Below, piece after piece: positions 31,256-32,323 of a DNA stretch of 32,323 nt. The DNA is from Candidatus Kapaibacterium sp. (GTDB lineage Bacteria; Bacteroidota; Ignavibacteria; Kapaibacteriales; Kapaibacteriaceae). Position 1 is the stretch's first letter. Each line of letters opens with the position of its first letter. The position numbers were made by a program, and so were the translations under genes. The notes under the pieces are model-generated. The model was not told the origin of the DNA and made no database searches. It was given only the letters and a program-made list of their open reading frames with translations. The stretch lies in contig JAPLFN010000104.1 of the NCBI GenBank assembly GCA_026390655.1, positions 61,843 to 94,165 on the forward strand. The letters run 5' to 3'.

Positions 31256-32216
31256 GATCATTGTTGCTGCTACGATACTGATGATGATCGCCGTGTTGAT
31301 CACAGGCATGCAGAGTGTTGAGACTCCAGCCGAGAGCGATGATGCTCGTGTTGAACTCGGCAGACATTTATTCTACGACCCACTTCTCTCGCTCGATAGC
31401 ACCACAAGTTGTGCATCGTGTCATCAGCAGTTCTCCGCATTTGCGCACATCGATCATGCACTGAGTCACGGCGTTAACGGTCGCATCGGCAAGCGTAACG
31501 TGCCCGCTCTTCAAAACCTTGCAGACCAACCAACATTTATGTGGGATGGGGCTATAGAGAATCTCGACATGCAGGCGCTGAGCCCCTTAACGGGTCACGA
31601 CGAGATGGGAGAGACATTACCCCACATCCTCACGAAGCTGAAATCTTCTCGTGCATATCCATCCATGTTCTTTGCGGCTTTTGGTGATTCCGTGATCAGC
31701 ATTCCTCACGTGCTGGAAGCACTTGGAAGTTTTTGTGCAACGCTCGTAAGCGTTTCGTCTCGATACGATCGGTACATGGCTGGGCGAGACACCCTTGCAA
31801 TGAATGAGAAGCGTGGTCTAGAGGTATTCAGAGGGAAGTGTGCATCATGTCACGCAGAGCCCCTTTTCACCAACAACACCTTCCGAAGCAACGGACTTCC
31901 TGTAGACAGTGCATTACGAGACACAGGTCGCATACGTATCACATTCGACGAGGCAGACAGGTATCGTTTCAAGGTGCCTTCATTGCGCAACGTAGCTGTA
32001 ACGCATCCCTACATGCATGATGGCAGGTTCAAACGCTTGCGAGATGTGCTTGGACATTACGGCACTCCATCCGGACACGCGGATCATGCAGACCCGCTCG
32101 TGAAAACTATCGGGGTGTTGCGCGATGATCAGAAGAAGGACATCATTGCCTTTCTATTGACGCTTACCGATGATGATTTCCTCAGGAATCCCAAGTTCGG
32201 CGATCCACGGCGATAG
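31245..32216 (+). CDS. Diheme cytochrome c peroxidase / MbnH-like protein (third copy)
   Basis: A 323-residue CcpA/MauG-superfamily protein. An N-terminal membrane segment or uncleaved signal (GRIIVAATILMMIAVLITGM) has no lipobox Cys, unlike the two copies at 12-14 kb. Haem sites are CASCH (res 56-60) and CASCH (res 199-203). Conserved segments are RIGKRNVPALQNLADQPTFM followed by WDGAIENLDMQALSP, and FKVPSLRNVAVTHPYMHDGR. ATG 31245 has GGTGGA 10 nt upstream and overlaps MbnP2 by 11 bp; a longer start at 31197 is rejected because it lies within MbnP2 and spoils the signal. By context this is the best MbnH candidate in the window, though an H2O2-reducing role cannot be excluded from sequence alone. 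Confidence 0.9.
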   Translation: MHGRIIVAATILMMIAVLITGMQSVETPAESDDARVELGRHLFYDPLLSLDSTTSCASCHQQFSAFAHIDHALSHGVNGRIGKRNVPALQNLADQPTFMWDGAIENLDMQALSPLTGHDEMGETLPHILTKLKSSRAYPSMFFAAFGDSVISIPHVLEALGSFCATLVSVSSRYDRYMAGRDTLAMNEKRGLEVFRGKCASCHAEPLFTNNTFRSNGLPVDSALRDTGRIRITFDEADRYRFKVPSLRNVAVTHPYMHDGRFKRLRDVLGHYGTPSGHADHADPLVKTIGVLRDDQKKDIIAFLLTLTDDDFLRNPKFGDPRR

Positions 32217-32268
32217 GCTCTTCTTCTGGCGGTACGGATTCCCCTGACCGTCTAAATCCCCCTTTTCG

Positions 32269-32276
32269 TATATTTG
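32269..32276 (+). promoter_or_regulatory. -7 box for tRNA-Phe
   Basis: TATATTTG, an exact TAnnTTTG match, ends 10 nt before the first base of the tRNA. This is the clearest Bacteroidota-type promoter in the window, as it drives a gene where no ribosome site can confuse the reading. Confidence 0.6.
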
Positions 32277-32286
32277 CCTCCCTTAT

Positions 32287-32323
32287 GGTCAGGTAGCTCA
32301 GTTGGTAGAGCAATGGACTGAAA
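32287..32323 (+). tRNA. tRNA-Phe (GAA), 3' half cut by window end
   Basis: The 5' half of a tRNA is visible: acceptor strand GGTCAGG (32287-32293), T8-A9, D-stem GCTC/GAGC around the loop AGTTGGTA, anticodon stem ATGGA, and loop CTGAAA, with anticodon GAA at 32320-32322. The rest lies beyond the window. Confidence 0.9.

Larger units (their letters stand above)
2393..31865. repeat. Dispersed octamer AAGGGGCT, 20 copies
   Basis: Plus-strand copies start at 2930, 8180, 9234, 10965, 12223, 13512, 15573, 17497, 19145, 20777, 21134, 21999, 24699 and 26305. Inverse copies (AGCCCCTT) start at 2393, 3333, 27144, 28045, 31581 and 31858. About one copy is expected by chance in a window this size. Copies lie in all three codon phases, in genes of both directions and in non-coding DNA. 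Confidence 0.85.

Noticed and set aside
2393-31865. AAGGGGCT as a codon-usage artefact (Lys-Gly-Leu) or ribosome site
   Set aside because: Copies occur in all three codon phases, on both strands relative to genes and in non-coding DNA, and are not placed before start codons.

Overview
The window is chromosomal DNA from a member of the Bacteroidota/Chlorobiota group. The evidence is five secreted proteins with a type IX secretion (T9SS) C-terminal sorting domain, Bacteroidota-type promoters (TAnnTTTG), a TonB receptor with a carboxypeptidase-regulatory domain, DUF6515/DUF547/DUF2279 proteins, and a sphingolipid-type oxoamine synthase. Intermediate base composition together with the T9SS suggests a Kapabacteria-like lineage; that placement is an inference from gene content only.

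Layout. 1-1.7 kb (leftward): yajQ and a serine palmitoyltransferase-like gene cut by the window edge. 1.8-3.5 kb (rightward): a frameshifted DUF899 gene, a VOC protein and a DUF2461 protein. 3.5-6.8 kb: a TonB-dependent receptor (leftward) divergent from a secreted DUF547 protein. 6.8-11.2 kb (leftward): a fatty acid desaturase-like gene, a small secreted protein and a T9SS-exported metzincin protease. 11.2-14.3 kb: an overlapping run of MbnP-like protein, diheme peroxidase and diheme peroxidase, followed by a 27-bp tandem repeat ending in a hairpin. 14.4-17.1 kb: serine hydrolase, D,D-dipeptidase and DUF2279 protein. 17.2-20.7 kb (leftward): arsM, a beta-helix T9SS protein and an FkbM methyltransferase. 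20.8-23.6 kb: an unknown secreted protein convergent with a DUF2092 lipoprotein/DUF6515 pair. 23.6-28.6 kb: a T9SS remnant, a Fic enzyme with iterated operator-like repeats, a pyruvate-kinase-like protein, a gene fragment and a DUF4143 ATPase with a tandem dyad at its start. 28.6-32.2 kb: a frameshifted YHYH/T9SS protein, a second MbnP-like protein and a third diheme peroxidase. The window ends inside a tRNA-Phe gene.

Most interesting points. (1) Two separate MbnP plus MbnH-like (CcpA/MauG family) modules, one with a T9SS-exported MbnP and two peroxidases, the other with a YHYH protein. By analogy with methanotroph MbnP/MbnH these are candidate systems for making a kynurenine-type copper site from a conserved Trp pair. 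(2) The octamer AAGGGGCT occurs 20 times (about one expected), in all reading frames. It keeps one orientation through 13 consecutive copies from 8 to 26 kb and then flips. (3) Several -7 promoter boxes lie only 4-6 nt upstream of the start codon, which predicts leaderless mRNAs. (4) Short-period direct repeats and dyads lie exactly over the starts of the Fic and DUF4143 genes and look like operators.

Two genes (DUF899 and YHYH) are broken by single-base changes in short G or C runs, so sequencing error must be considered for both.
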